DNA of 64,000 nt from Vallitalea maricola (lineage in GTDB: Bacteria; Bacillota; Clostridia; Lachnospirales; Vallitaleaceae): contig NZ_BTPU01000009.1 in NCBI RefSeq assembly GCF_036985595.1, positions 62,001 to 126,000 of the forward strand, written 5' to 3'. The notes beneath the pieces were generated by a model. That model was not told the origin of the DNA. It saw only the letters and a list, made by a program, of their open reading frames with translations, and did no database searches. The translations under genes were made by a program, and so were the position numbers. Below are positions 1-9,031 of the stretch, in pieces. Each line of letters starts with the position of its first letter. Within the stretch, counting starts at the first letter, position 1.

Positions 1-2
1 TA

Positions 3-944
3 GATTTTATAGCAGTTGGCTATCCCAGCCTAGATAGGATAATTAAAACAGGAGACTCCATCTCTATTGGAAACACCTCTATAATCCAAAATGCTGACAA
101 CAGCAAAATATATTATGGCGGCTGTAATGTTAATATAGCCTACACATGTGCAAAATTATCATTGAAATCAATGTTGATGATGCGTGTTGGAAATGATTTT
201 GAATCCACAGGATATAGAGATTTCCTCCACAATGTTCACATTTGTTTAGATGGTGTAGAAATTATAGAAGAAGATGTAACCTCTAATTCTTATCTTATAG
301 AAAATAATATGGGTAATCATATAACCTTGTTTTATCCAGGTGCAATGTCTGATAAATACCCTATTCATATTGATAAAGAGATTATTAAAAGGGCAAAATA
401 CGGAGTCATAACAGTTGGAAACCTTAAATACAATATGGCATTTGCTGAAGCTTGTGTAAAAGAAGATGTGCCAATCATATTTGGTATGAAATGCGATTTT
501 GACGCTTTTCCAAAAGACAGTCTAAAATATTTACTCAATTCTTCTACTATCATCTTTATGAATGAAGGAGAAAAAGAAGAAATCAAGAAGTTATTTGGGC
601 TTCATGACATTTGTGAACTGTTTGATAATGGTCGTTGTAAATGTTTAGTTATCACACAAGGAAAGAACGGCAGCCTTATCATATGCAACCATAATGATAC
701 TATTCTCAAAGAAACAGTACCAATCGCCAAACCTGACAAAGTTGTAGATACATCAGGTGTGGGAGACTCATATATTGCAGGTTTCATATATGGATTAGTT
801 AATGGTATGTCTTATATTGATTGTGGGAAAACGGGAGCTACTGTTGCTTCATTCATAATTGAAGAAATGGGATGTCTAGGTAATGTTCCTACAGAAGAAC
901 AATTAAAAAAACGTTTTGATACTAATTTTATAAATAATAAATAG
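3..944 (+). CDS. PfkB-family carbohydrate kinase, 5' end cut by window
   Basis: The frame is open from the first bases of the window, so this gene starts just upstream; about 313 residues are visible. The visible start (DFIAVGYPSLDRI) is the usual first strand of PfkB/ribokinase proteins, so only a few residues are missing. The later ATG at 162 would remove the Gly-Gly substrate region (YYGGCNVNIAY) and is not the start. Near the C-terminus DTSGVGDSY is the family's anion-hole and catalytic-Asp motif (DTxGAGD type). The protein should phosphorylate a sugar or nucleoside with ATP in the cytosol. A nucleoside phosphorylase follows 30 bases later, which suggests nucleoside or pentose salvage; the exact substrate is not readable. 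Confidence 0.85.
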   Translation, partial: DFIAVGYPSLDRIIKTGDSISIGNTSIIQNADNSKIYYGGCNVNIAYTCAKLSLKSMLMMRVGNDFESTGYRDFLHNVHICLDGVEIIEEDVTSNSYLIENNMGNHITLFYPGAMSDKYPIHIDKEIIKRAKYGVITVGNLKYNMAFAEACVKEDVPIIFGMKCDFDAFPKDSLKYLLNSSTIIFMNEGEKEEIKKLFGLHDICELFDNGRCKCLVITQGKNGSLIICNHNDTILKETVPIAKPDKVVDTSGVGDSYIAGFIYGLVNGMSYIDCGKTGATVASFIIEEMGCLGNVPTEEQLKKRFDTNFINNK

Positions 945-974
945 ATAATGGACAATAGAAAGGAATTGGCATAA

Positions 975-1733
975 ATGGAAAAAACTTTATATCTGAAATC
1001 AACGGATAAAGACATTAGCAAATACGTTGTTTTTTCTGGCGACCCAAGAAGAGTCGAAAAAATAATTAGTTTCATGGATGATGTTAAAGAGATTGCAGTC
1101 AGCAGAGAGTTTCACTCTTATACTGGATTTTATAAAGGTGTGAAAATAACAATAAGTTCAACAGGTATTGGAGGTCCTTCAGCCGCTATAGCTATGGAAG
1201 AAATGTACGAATGCGGTATGGAAGTTGCTGTTCGTCTAGGTACAGTAATGGGACTTAGAGATGATTTGTTAGGAAAATTCATTATACCTGTAGGTGCTAT
1301 GCGTGAAGATGGAACAACTTCAACATATGTTGATAAATCATATCCCGCAGTAGCTGATTTTGAACTAATTGAGTACATGAATAAAAGTGCTGAGAATAAT
1401 GGATTTGGTTATGATAATTCTATTATCTGCAGTTATGATGGTTTCTATAGTCAAATGAGAGAATCAAGATTATCCAAGAAGCTTGAAATGTCTATAGTAG
1501 AAGATATCCAAGAACTTAAAAAATTCAACATTGGTGGAATTGATATGGAAAGTAGTACAATCCTTACACTCTCACGTCTAATGGGGATAAAAGGATGTGT
1601 TGTGACTATGACAACAGTTCTTGAAAATCTTAAGAACTACTTAAAAGGAGGTAATAGACAAAAAGCTGAAGAAGAAGATCTTGTACGTGTAGTACTTGAT
1701 GGCATTGTTTTATATGATACAGCAAAAAAATAG
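975..1733 (+). CDS. Nucleoside phosphorylase, uridine phosphorylase-like
   Basis: This 252-residue protein has the layout of the PNP/UDP phosphorylase superfamily. SGDPRRVEKI near residue 21 is the phosphate-binding GDP-R motif, TGIGGPSAAIAMEE is the Gly-rich loop, RLGT near 87 is the second phosphate contact, and GIDMESST near 190 holds the Met-Glu that binds ribose. The length is typical for Udp. It would split a nucleoside with phosphate into base and ribose-1-phosphate in the cytosol. The start has an AAAGGA site about ten bases upstream and lies 30 bases after the sugar kinase, so the two are probably co-transcribed. Base specificity cannot be decided from these motifs. Confidence 0.85.
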   Translation: MEKTLYLKSTDKDISKYVVFSGDPRRVEKIISFMDDVKEIAVSREFHSYTGFYKGVKITISSTGIGGPSAAIAMEEMYECGMEVAVRLGTVMGLRDDLLGKFIIPVGAMREDGTTSTYVDKSYPAVADFELIEYMNKSAENNGFGYDNSIICSYDGFYSQMRESRLSKKLEMSIVEDIQELKKFNIGGIDMESSTILTLSRLMGIKGCVVTMTTVLENLKNYLKGGNRQKAEEEDLVRVVLDGIVLYDTAKK

Positions 1734-1820
1734 ATAACTATATTATAACGTGGACATTCAATGCAATAGATTCAAGGAAATATAAAATAGATATTCCTAG
1801 ATAAGAAAGGAAGATGAAAC

Positions 1821-2603
1821 ATGAGTTGGTGTGAAGAACTATTTGGAACAAATAAACCTATTATTGGTATGGTACATCTAAAAGCATTACCAGGTACAGC
1901 TAATTTTGATGGTGATATGGAGAAAGTTTATACAGCTGCAATAAAAGATGCAAAAGCTTTGGAAGAAGGCGGAGTCAATGGAATAATGGTAGAGAATGAT
2001 GGAGATATGCCTTTTAGCCATTTGCTTTCTATTGAACAGACTGCTGCGCTTGCTGCTTTAACAGCTGTTATTAAGGAACATACTAATATACCTATTGGTG
2101 TAGATGCTGCTTTTAGTGATTATAAAAGTGCTCTTGCTTGTGCTAAAGGGGCTAGAGCTGATTTTATACGTTTAGCTGTTTTTGTTGATACTGTTGTCAG
2201 TTTCAATGGAGTTATGGAAGCTTGTAGTGGAGAAGCTCTAAAATATAGAAAAGCTATCGATGCTACTGAAGTTAAAATATTAGCTGATGTACAGGTAAAA
2301 TATACTCATATGTTAAACTCAAATATCAGCCTTGAAGAATCTGCTGTATGGGCAGGGGCTTGTGGCGCTGATGGAGTTATTGTAACTGGTTCACATACTG
2401 GTGGAGAAACTCCTCTTGACGCAGTTAAAAGAGTTAAAAGCAAGGTAAAAATACCAGTATTCATCGGTAGTGGTGTTACAACTGATAATGCTGATGAACA
2501 ACTTGATATTGCTGATGGAGCTATTGTTGGATCAAGCCTTAAGACTGATGGTGTTATTGATAGTGGTAAGGTTAGGGAGTTAATGGATAAGATAGAGAAA
2601 TAA
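1821..2603 (+). CDS. BtpA/SgcQ family protein
   Basis: The 260-residue protein starts with a short helix and then the family signature PIIGMVHLKALPG, and continues as a TIM barrel with GVNGIMVENDGD, IPIGVDAAFSDY and a C-terminal phosphate-loop-like part (VFIGSGVTT, IVGSSLK). This is the BtpA family, which includes photosystem I biogenesis protein BtpA and E. coli SgcQ of a sugar-catabolic cluster. Enzyme activity is not established for the family. An AGAAAGGAAG site precedes the ATG. It lies 87 bases after the nucleoside phosphorylase, so a role in the same sugar or nucleoside pathway, for example as an epimerase- or aldolase-like barrel, is plausible but inferred. Confidence 0.85.
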   Translation: MSWCEELFGTNKPIIGMVHLKALPGTANFDGDMEKVYTAAIKDAKALEEGGVNGIMVENDGDMPFSHLLSIEQTAALAALTAVIKEHTNIPIGVDAAFSDYKSALACAKGARADFIRLAVFVDTVVSFNGVMEACSGEALKYRKAIDATEVKILADVQVKYTHMLNSNISLEESAVWAGACGADGVIVTGSHTGGETPLDAVKRVKSKVKIPVFIGSGVTTDNADEQLDIADGAIVGSSLKTDGVIDSGKVRELMDKIEK

Positions 2604-2620
2604 TATATATGTGTGCTTCC

Positions 2621-2910
2621 GTAGGTTAATATATATACAAAACAGCTCCTGTTAAATACTCAGAAGAAAAACTAAGTTCGCTACAATTAATATTACTAAA
2701 CCTTAACAACTCCTTCGTCAAACGAGAAATGGCTTAAAGGTTACTTCATCTTTTGTTAGTAAATATCTGTGGTCTTTAGATCTTTACTAACAATTAGTTG
2801 AAGTTAGCTTTCAACATTTCTAACCTATAATATGTAATATTAATTTCCGCTCACTAAGATTTTCTAACTTATATTTAAAAATCGCTTTATTTGTATATAT
2901 ATTACCTACT
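2621..2910. repeat. Long imperfect inverted repeat, MITE-like or giant hairpin
   Basis: The 397-base gap between the BtpA-family gene and the alcohol dehydrogenase gene is largely one extended palindrome. The outer arms are 2621-2640 and 2891-2910 (GTAGGTTAATATATATACAA against a near-exact complement with one gap). Inner arms continue around 2645-2690 and 2848-2880, and a perfect 11-bp hairpin sits at 2753-2763/2783-2793 (TTGTTAGTAAA). There is no coding sequence. It could be a miniature inverted-repeat element, a processed RNA or a transcription barrier. A TATAAT box at 2937-2942, just outside it, may start transcription of the next gene. Confidence 0.6.
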
Positions 2911-3000
2911 GGGCTACGTTAAATTATAAATATCAATATAATACTGAAACTTTATTTTAGAGAAATTATAAAAATAGTGATTAAAAAGGAGTGACTGAAG

Positions 3001-4167
3001 ATGATGAGACCTATGAAGTTAGGTGGAGAGCAATTGATGTTCGGGCAAGGTGTTCTTGAACATTTGAAGACTATAGATGGTAAGAAGGCTGTGATTGTTA
3101 CAAGTGGTGATTATCTGATTGTAAGTGGTCATATGGCTAAGATTCAAGGTTACTTGAAAGATGCTGGTATTGAGTCAATGGTTATTGATGATGTTGAGCC
3201 AGACCCATCTTTTGAGACAGTTTATAGAGGTGCTAAGGTAATGATGGATTATGGTCCTGATTGGATTGTAGGTGTTGGTGGTGGTTCTGCTATGGATGCT
3301 GCCAAGGCTATGTGGGTTATCTATGAGCATCCAGAGATCGATAACATTGATAAATTTGCAGCGAAACATAATAATATGCCTCCACTTAGAAATAAAGCTA
3401 GAATGATCGCTATTCCAACTACTAGTGGTACTGCAAGTGAGGTTAGTCGTTCTGTAGTTATAACCAATACAGTGACTCATAAAAAATCTGGTGCAAGTGA
3501 TATGAAAATGATACCTGATGTGGTAATACTTGAACCTGATATTACTGCTTCCATGCCTCCAAAACTTACTGCGGCAACTGGTATGGATGCTCTTACACAT
3601 GCAATAGAAGCTTATACTTCAACAAGAGCTAACATGATTTCTGATGTCCTAGCTGAGAAATCAGTATCTATGATAATGGATAATCTTGTAACCGCTTATA
3701 CTGCTGGTGATGATTTAACTGCAAGAGAAAATATGCTGGTAGCATCATGCCTTGCTGGTATGGCATTTACCAATGTATCTCTTGGGATAGTCCATAGTAT
3801 TGCACATACCGTTGGTGGATTATTTGGTATTCCTCACGGTTTAGCTGATGCTATTGTACTTCCTTATGTAATTGAATTCAACATGTCTGATGCGAATGCT
3901 GAAGAACGTTACAAAGAACTAGCTGAAAAGATTAATAAAGACTCTTTATTAGAAGCTGTAAAAGAAATTAATGAAAAATTAGATATACCTACATCATTAA
4001 AGGAAGTAATTAATGATGACAAATCATTCAATAAACAATTAGAAGAAATAGCAAAATTATCAATTGCTGATGGATGTACTAAAACTAATCCAATCGTTCC
4101 AAATGTAGATGAAATGAAAGCATTAATTCTAAAAATATATAATGGAGGTACAGCTAATGAGTGTTAA
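3001..4167 (+). CDS. Iron-containing alcohol dehydrogenase
   Basis: This 388-residue protein belongs to the type III (iron-activated) alcohol dehydrogenases. GGGSAMDAAK at residues 93-102 is the NAD(P)-binding Gly-rich motif. The metal site is made by the Asp just before the helix holding ATGMDALTHAIEAY, the His in that helix, and the two His of HSIAHTVGG and GIPHGLADA. Length is normal for the family. The start is one of two adjacent ATG codons after an AAAAGGAGTG site. The stop overlaps the next gene by 11 bases, so the two are translationally coupled. It probably oxidises or reduces an alcohol or aldehyde made in the upstream catabolic steps; the substrate is unknown. Confidence 0.9.
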   Translation: MMRPMKLGGEQLMFGQGVLEHLKTIDGKKAVIVTSGDYLIVSGHMAKIQGYLKDAGIESMVIDDVEPDPSFETVYRGAKVMMDYGPDWIVGVGGGSAMDAAKAMWVIYEHPEIDNIDKFAAKHNNMPPLRNKARMIAIPTTSGTASEVSRSVVITNTVTHKKSGASDMKMIPDVVILEPDITASMPPKLTAATGMDALTHAIEAYTSTRANMISDVLAEKSVSMIMDNLVTAYTAGDDLTARENMLVASCLAGMAFTNVSLGIVHSIAHTVGGLFGIPHGLADAIVLPYVIEFNMSDANAEERYKELAEKINKDSLLEAVKEINEKLDIPTSLKEVINDDKSFNKQLEEIAKLSIADGCTKTNPIVPNVDEMKALILKIYNGGTANEC

Positions 4168-4867
4168 AATAATTGGTTATTTATCTTTTGGTTATCCAAC
4201 AATAGAAAAAAGTATAGAAAGAGCAGATATCTATATCAAGGCTGGCTGTGATTTTCTAGAAGTTGATTTTCCTACTGACAACGCATATCTAGATAGTGAC
4301 TTCATCGGCGGTAGGATGAAATCAGCTATGGAAGCTTGTGATGATTTCGATAAATATTTTAATGGTATCAAAACTCTAAAAGAAAAACATCCAGATACTC
4401 CAATAATCCTATTAGCTTATGAACACACCATAAAAGCTATTGGTGTAGAAAAATTCATTAACCGCTGCAAAGAATTAGAAACATATGATCTAATAATGGT
4501 TGGACTTGAAAACGAAGATATCAAGAATCAATTAATCAACGAAGGTATAAAAATATCCTGTTGGGTACCTTTTGACTTACCAGAAGAAAACGTTGCTAGC
4601 GCAGTAGCTTCCAATGGTTTCGTATACCTACAATCCAAATCAGGCGGCGAAGTAAAAGAAGGCTACGAAACACTAGACAAATGCGTAGAATATCTTAGAC
4701 AAAAAGGCATCAAAAACCCTATCTACTGCGGAGTCGGTGTCTCAACTCGTGAAGATATACTACGAATACAAAAAGCCGGAGCTGATGCAGCCTTCATAGG
4801 AAGCGCTCTATTAAAACAAGAAACTGACGAAGATATTATGACTTACATTCAATCTTTAAAAGGCTAA
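4157..4867 (+). CDS. Tryptophan synthase alpha-like TIM barrel protein
   Basis: The start is set at 4157 rather than the in-frame ATG at 4142, because the GGAGG at 4144-4148 lies eight bases before 4157. The 236-residue product is TrpA-like: an early LEVDFP strand supplies a Glu matching TrpA Glu49, and an Asp exactly 11 residues later matches Asp60. The C-terminal GVGVSTREDI and FIGSALL resemble the indole-glycerol-phosphate phosphate loops. No trpB or other trp gene is nearby, and it overlaps the alcohol dehydrogenase gene. It is therefore more likely a TrpA-fold lyase or aldolase acting in this catabolic cluster than a tryptophan biosynthesis subunit. That reassignment is inference. Confidence 0.75.
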   Translation: MSVKIIGYLSFGYPTIEKSIERADIYIKAGCDFLEVDFPTDNAYLDSDFIGGRMKSAMEACDDFDKYFNGIKTLKEKHPDTPIILLAYEHTIKAIGVEKFINRCKELETYDLIMVGLENEDIKNQLINEGIKISCWVPFDLPEENVASAVASNGFVYLQSKSGGEVKEGYETLDKCVEYLRQKGIKNPIYCGVGVSTREDILRIQKAGADAAFIGSALLKQETDEDIMTYIQSLKG

Positions 4868-4937
4868 AACCTACTAAGTATCTAATTTGATTTCACCCTA
4901 ATAAAACCTAAAATAGCCTTGAGTATTCTAAGTAAGA

Positions 4938-5177
4938 AGAAAAAGTGTTTTGTGATACTATTAACGGTTACTTAAAGCAAAAGAGTATATGTATATGTGG
5001 AGTAGTGAGGCAGGACGCCGAACCCAGCATTTAATCTGACAGCCCTACTGGACTGTCAGAAATAATGATGGACTCGATGTCCATTATTATTTGTTGAGCT
5101 CAGGACGAGCAAGTAGCTGGCGTAACATATACATATACTCTTTTGCAAAAACCAAATCCGAACAAAACACCTTTTCT
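4938..5177. repeat. Structured palindromic element with perfect 22-bp inverted ends
   Basis: The non-coding gap contains nested inverted repeats. The outer arms 4938-4953 and 5162-5177 match 15 of 16 bases. The next arms 4977-4998 and 5125-5146 are perfect over 22 bases. Inside are ACGCC (5015-5019) pairing with GGCGT (5119-5123), a hairpin TCTGACAG/CTGTCAGA at 5035-5060, and a hairpin around 5061-5088 (AATAATG...CATTATT). The interior is more GC-rich than its surroundings. No protein fits. It could be a MITE, a REP-like element or a structured RNA gene. Confidence 0.65.
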
Positions 5178-5230
5178 GACCTACATGCAATAATCTTTTT
5201 AAAAATACCTTAATGATATCCCTAATCTAT

Positions 5231-5258
5231 TTTCAACCTCAAAAATATCTGATATAAT
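5231..5258 (+). promoter_or_regulatory. Sigma-A type promoter of the uracil-DNA glycosylase gene
   Basis: TATAAT at 5253-5258 is a perfect -10 box. TTTCAA at 5231-5236 is a weak -35 box, 16 bases upstream. The ribosome binding site GTGAGG lies about 20 bases further down, before the ATG at 5294. This promoter lies outside the palindromic element that ends at 5177. Confidence 0.55.
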
Positions 5259-5293
5259 ATATGTCATCAAGAACATTGTGAGGCGAAAATAGA

Positions 5294-5848
5294 ATGTTAG
5301 ATTGGAATGAACTTGAAAAAATATGTAATAATTGCACAAGATGCGATCTATATAAAACCAGACATCACATGGTATTTGGCAAAGGAGATATAAATACAAA
5401 TTTAATGTTTATTGGTGAAGGTCCCGGTGAACAAGAGGATTTAACCGGAACCCCCTTTGTTGGAAAATCAGGTCAGTTATTTGATAAAATCCTAAAAGCG
5501 GTAGATATAACTAGAGAAGAAATATACATAGCTAATATTGTAAAATGCAGACCACCTAGAAATAGAAATCCCCTTGAAAATGAGAAAAACGCCTGCTTAC
5601 CATATTTAAGATATCAAGTTAAACTGATTCAGCCCAAAATAATTGTATGCCTTGGACGAGTATCCGCTCAATGTATTATAGATAAAAACTTTAGGATTAC
5701 AAGAGAACACGGAAAATGGGTTAACAGAAAAGGATATAATTTAATAGCAACCTATCATCCTTCTGCTCTATTACGTGACCCTTCCAAAAAAAGAGATGCC
5801 TGGGAAGATTTCAAAAAAATCAAAGAAAAATATATTGAAATGAGTTAA
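5294..5848 (+). CDS. Family 4 uracil-DNA glycosylase
   Basis: The 184-residue protein carries the four cysteines of a [4Fe-4S] cluster: the CxxC pair near the N-terminus (CNNCTRC), the Cys in VKCRPP and the Cys in ACLPYL. GEGPGEQED is the water-activating motif of family 4/5 enzymes, and HPSALLR is the minor-groove intercalating motif. The enzyme removes uracil from DNA to start base excision repair. It stands alone with its own promoter. Length is normal. Confidence 0.92.
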   Translation: MLDWNELEKICNNCTRCDLYKTRHHMVFGKGDINTNLMFIGEGPGEQEDLTGTPFVGKSGQLFDKILKAVDITREEIYIANIVKCRPPRNRNPLENEKNACLPYLRYQVKLIQPKIIVCLGRVSAQCIIDKNFRITREHGKWVNRKGYNLIATYHPSALLRDPSKKRDAWEDFKKIKEKYIEMS

Positions 5849-5861
5849 ATAAAAACCATGA

Positions 5862-5926
5862 GGCTGTCGGATAATACATTTTTGGAGATGGCTGCAAGTT
5901 TTAGAAGATAGACTAGTCCGACAGCT
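5862..5926. repeat. Inverted repeat between convergent genes
   Basis: GCTGTCGGA at 5863-5871 is repeated inverted as TCCGACAGC at 5917-5925, around a 45-base loop. It sits between the glycosylase gene and the oppositely oriented phosphatase gene. No T-run follows, so it is not a textbook terminator. It could end both transcripts or be a remnant of a mobile sequence. Confidence 0.4.
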
Positions 5927-5953
5927 CTATGAATATATTGTTTATGCCTTAGA

Positions 5954-6658
5954 TTAATAAAAATTTGCTCGTAATCCAGTTGATGAACATTCAATTCCAG
6001 ATTCATATAAATGAGATGTATCTCCAAATCCTATACATCTAGGAACAGCCCATTCTTTTGACCTTTCCTCAAATAAAATAGTTGTAACAGAAGATGTTTG
6101 AATAAAAAAACTAGCCCAGAAAATAGGTAATGGAATATTAAGTAAATGAGCAATCCATGTTCGCCCAAACCCTCCATGACAGAAAATTGCCACTTTCTCT
6201 GTATTAGCTTTTAATATACGATATTTATTTCCTACTCTCTCATATCCTATTTGTTTTAAAAACGCATCTGATTCTTGTTGAATTTCAGTAAATTTTTCTC
6301 TAACTTTTACATCTTTTATTATTGGCAGCTTATGCCAATCTGTAAGTGTCAAGTAAGATGGTTCCTCAAAAATTACTTCTCCAGGCAAATTCCAAGCTGG
6401 ACAATCTTCTATATTATCATTAGTTATTGGCATTCTTGGTATTTCCTGGGTCCAATCAAGTATTTCTGGTTTAATCTTCATTAAATCAGCAGTATATTTC
6501 ATTGTATCAATGGCTCTGCCTAATGGTGAGCAATATATCTTAGTAATGCCTTCTTTGTTAAGCTTTTTGGCTAAAGCTTTTGCTTGTTCATGACCATACT
6601 CAGTGATGGTATGATTCTTGTAATCTGGTTCTGCATGACGAATAATATATAATCTCAT
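5954..6658 (-). CDS. Histidine phosphatase family protein
   Basis: The 234-residue protein opens with MRLYIIRHAEPDY, where RHAE holds the phospho-accepting His of the phosphoglycerate mutase-like superfamily. A second catalytic His is in FCHGGFGR. SPLGRAIDT, the usual SxxxRAxxT motif, follows the N-terminal motif by about 40 residues. It is likely a cytosolic broad-specificity or sugar phosphatase. GGAAGGTGAAATT precedes the ATG. The substrate cannot be told; the family also includes mutases and regulatory phosphatases. Confidence 0.85.
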   Translation of the reverse strand: MRLYIIRHAEPDYKNHTITEYGHEQAKALAKKLNKEGITKIYCSPLGRAIDTMKYTADLMKIKPEILDWTQEIPRMPITNDNIEDCPAWNLPGEVIFEEPSYLTLTDWHKLPIIKDVKVREKFTEIQQESDAFLKQIGYERVGNKYRILKANTEKVAIFCHGGFGRTWIAHLLNIPLPIFWASFFIQTSSVTTILFEERSKEWAVPRCIGFGDTSHLYESGIECSSTGLRANFY

Positions 6659-6705
6659 AATTTCACCTTCCAGCCTTAATAGTATAGATTAAATCACCTT
6701 ACATA

Positions 6706-8061
6706 TTACCACTTTAATAATTGCTCTTCATATATTTTTTTAATTGATACCAATACAACTACGATACCAACAATCTCTGCTAAAACAAATGAAATCCATA
6801 CTCCATCTAAACCAAATAATTTACCCAAAATGAACGCTCCAGGCAATAATACGACTAATTGTCTTAGGATTGAAACAATCATACTAATATATGCTTTTCC
6901 CATCCCCTGAAATGCAGTACCACACATTATGGAAACTGCCGCTAGAGGAAATACATAACTGATAATCCTAAATGCTGGAACTCCAATTTTCATCATTTCA
7001 TCTGAACTATCAAATAGCTCTAATAACTGTGCTGGCATTATTTGGAATACCAAGAATCCTAGTGTCATATATACAACTGCAGCAATAACACCAAGTTTCA
7101 AAGCTTTTATTAATCGCTTTCTGTTCTTAGAGCCATAATTATATCCAATTATAGGCATGACTCCTTGAGATAATCCAAAAACAGGCATAAATATGAGTGA
7201 TTGGAGCTTATAGTAAACTCCTAGAACAGTAACCGAAGCCTCTCCAAATCCTGCAAGAATTAAATTCAATCCAGTAACCATAACAGAGCCTATTGCCTGC
7301 ATTATTGTAGCTGGCAATCCAACCTGCATTATTCCTTTTAAAATCTTACTATCATATTTGAAAGTTCTCAGATTCAATTTTACACTATTTTGCTTTGTAA
7401 ACAAAACTATCAATATATAAACCATAGATAATATTTGAGCTAATATAGTTGCAATGGCTGCACCTTTAACTCCTAATGCTGGAAATCCGAAATATCCAAA
7501 TATAAGGATTGGGTCTAAAATAATATTGAATACAGCTCCACACAACTGTGATATCATTGGATGAATCATATTACCGCTACCTTGTAGGATACTTGTTCCT
7601 GCTTGAGCCAGTAATCTACCAAATGAGAATATCATTATTATTTTTATGTATTCAGTTCCTAAGTTAATGATATTTTGACTATCTGTAAATAATGTGAAGA
7701 AACTATTGGCAAACAAGATACCGATTAATAAAATAATTACATATAAAACTATACATAGAAGTATTCCATGTTCAGCTGCATTAGATGCTGCTTCATGATC
7801 TTGTTCCCCTAATTTCCTTGATATGAGTGAGTTAATTCCTATTCCAAGTCCCACAAAGCAAGCAATTATTATTAATTGTATAGGAAATGCTAGTGATACA
7901 GCTGTTAATGCATCATCACTTACTCTTGAAACAAATATACTATCTACTATATTATATAATGCTTGGACTAACATAGATAGTATTGCTGGTATTGACATGG
8001 AAATCATAAGCTTAGATACTTTCATAGTACCCATCTTGTTCTCTTTAGTATTATTATTCAT
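6706..8061 (-). CDS. MATE family efflux transporter
   Basis: This membrane protein has about 12 hydrophobic segments and the MATE hallmarks: MSIPAILSMLVQALYNIVDS at the start of the first helix, LGIGINSLISRKLGEQD in the first half, and a symmetric second half with FGLSQGVMPIIGYNYG. It should export cationic drugs or metabolites in exchange for Na+ or H+. The start is placed at 8061 (MNNNTKEN), where GGAAAAG is well spaced, rather than at the ATG 15 codons upstream; this gives 451 residues, normal for the family. It lies 47 bases upstream of the phosphatase gene on the same strand and may be co-transcribed with it. Confidence 0.9.
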   Translation of the reverse strand: MNNNTKENKMGTMKVSKLMISMSIPAILSMLVQALYNIVDSIFVSRVSDDALTAVSLAFPIQLIIIACFVGLGIGINSLISRKLGEQDHEAASNAAEHGILLCIVLYVIILLIGILFANSFFTLFTDSQNIINLGTEYIKIIMIFSFGRLLAQAGTSILQGSGNMIHPMISQLCGAVFNIILDPILIFGYFGFPALGVKGAAIATILAQILSMVYILIVLFTKQNSVKLNLRTFKYDSKILKGIMQVGLPATIMQAIGSVMVTGLNLILAGFGEASVTVLGVYYKLQSLIFMPVFGLSQGVMPIIGYNYGSKNRKRLIKALKLGVIAAVVYMTLGFLVFQIMPAQLLELFDSSDEMMKIGVPAFRIISYVFPLAAVSIMCGTAFQGMGKAYISMIVSILRQLVVLLPGAFILGKLFGLDGVWISFVLAEIVGIVVVLVSIKKIYEEQLLKW

Positions 8062-8184
8062 TACGACGACTTTTCCTTTCAGTATGGCTATATTATAATA
8101 AAGCAAATACTATTTTTTTTATTGTGTAAAATTTAGTTTAGTAGTTTTAGATGGAAATGTCAACTATGTTTTTAGCAATCTAGA

Positions 8185-8910
8185 TTACTTATTTATAATC
8201 AACAGGGTTCCTAGAACAAACATTAAGACAATAACTATTTTATGTAATATGACACTATTTATTTTCTGGAACATGCTTAATCCAAGTAGATTTCCAATAC
8301 TAGTACCTATTCCTCCAAACAGTGCAAATGTTATTATATCCTTATTAATATTTCCATATACAATATGCATAACTACAATCAACATTGACCTTATTAAAAA
8401 ACTGAATTCCAGGGTTGCTTTGTAGGACAACCTGTTTTTGATTCCGTATAAGTAATATACAACTAAAGGTGGTCCACCAACATTGAACATTCCGCTCATA
8501 ATTCCACTTAATGAACCTGCTATAATTCCATTTTTTACATTAGTCTTGATTTTTATTTCTTTTTTACTCTTTATAAATAGGAAAATAGAAATAAAGACTA
8601 TAGTTACTCCAAGAATTCTTTTTAATATATTTTCATTTCCAAAAACCAATAGACGCACACCAATAGGCACAAGTGCTAATGAAGATATTAAAGGTACCAT
8701 AGCAATTTTATAATCAATATGTTTTCTAAACTTAAAAACAACATAAGTACCCATAAAAAATGTCTGCATACCAGTTACTATGGCTGCTACTTTTAGAGGC
8801 ATGATAAAAGGAAGAAAAAACATAACAAACATTGCAAAACCGAATCCTGATAAACCTTGAATTAAACTACCACCGAAACAAATCATTAAAGTCAATATTT
8901 TTTCTGTCAT
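8185..8910 (-). CDS. TauE/SafE family permease
   Basis: The 241-residue protein has seven to eight hydrophobic helices. GLSGFGFAMF near residue 20 and GIMSGMFNVGGPPLVVYYLYG near residue 135 are the two repeat signatures of TauE/SafE (DUF81) permeases, which export sulfite, sulfoacetate or other small organic anions. It sits upstream of the MATE gene on the same strand with a gap of about 120 bases, so it may have its own promoter. The substrate is unknown. Confidence 0.85.
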   Translation of the reverse strand: MTEKILTLMICFGGSLIQGLSGFGFAMFVMFFLPFIMPLKVAAIVTGMQTFFMGTYVVFKFRKHIDYKIAMVPLISSLALVPIGVRLLVFGNENILKRILGVTIVFISIFLFIKSKKEIKIKTNVKNGIIAGSLSGIMSGMFNVGGPPLVVYYLYGIKNRLSYKATLEFSFLIRSMLIVVMHIVYGNINKDIITFALFGGIGTSIGNLLGLSMFQKINSVILHKIVIVLMFVLGTLLIINK

Positions 8911-9031
8911 ATTATTCTCTCCCGTATTTTAGTGATTTATAGTGTTATTATTGTTTTTTTAACTTTCCTATTAAATATATCATCTTTTGACCTTTTTGGC
9001 AAAAAGTTATGAGCTTCATTATTGTGCCAGT

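Noticed and set aside
365..1075. Several minus-strand open frames over the kinase and phosphorylase genes
   Set aside because: They are antisense to clear protein families, lack ribosome binding sites and have no domain features.
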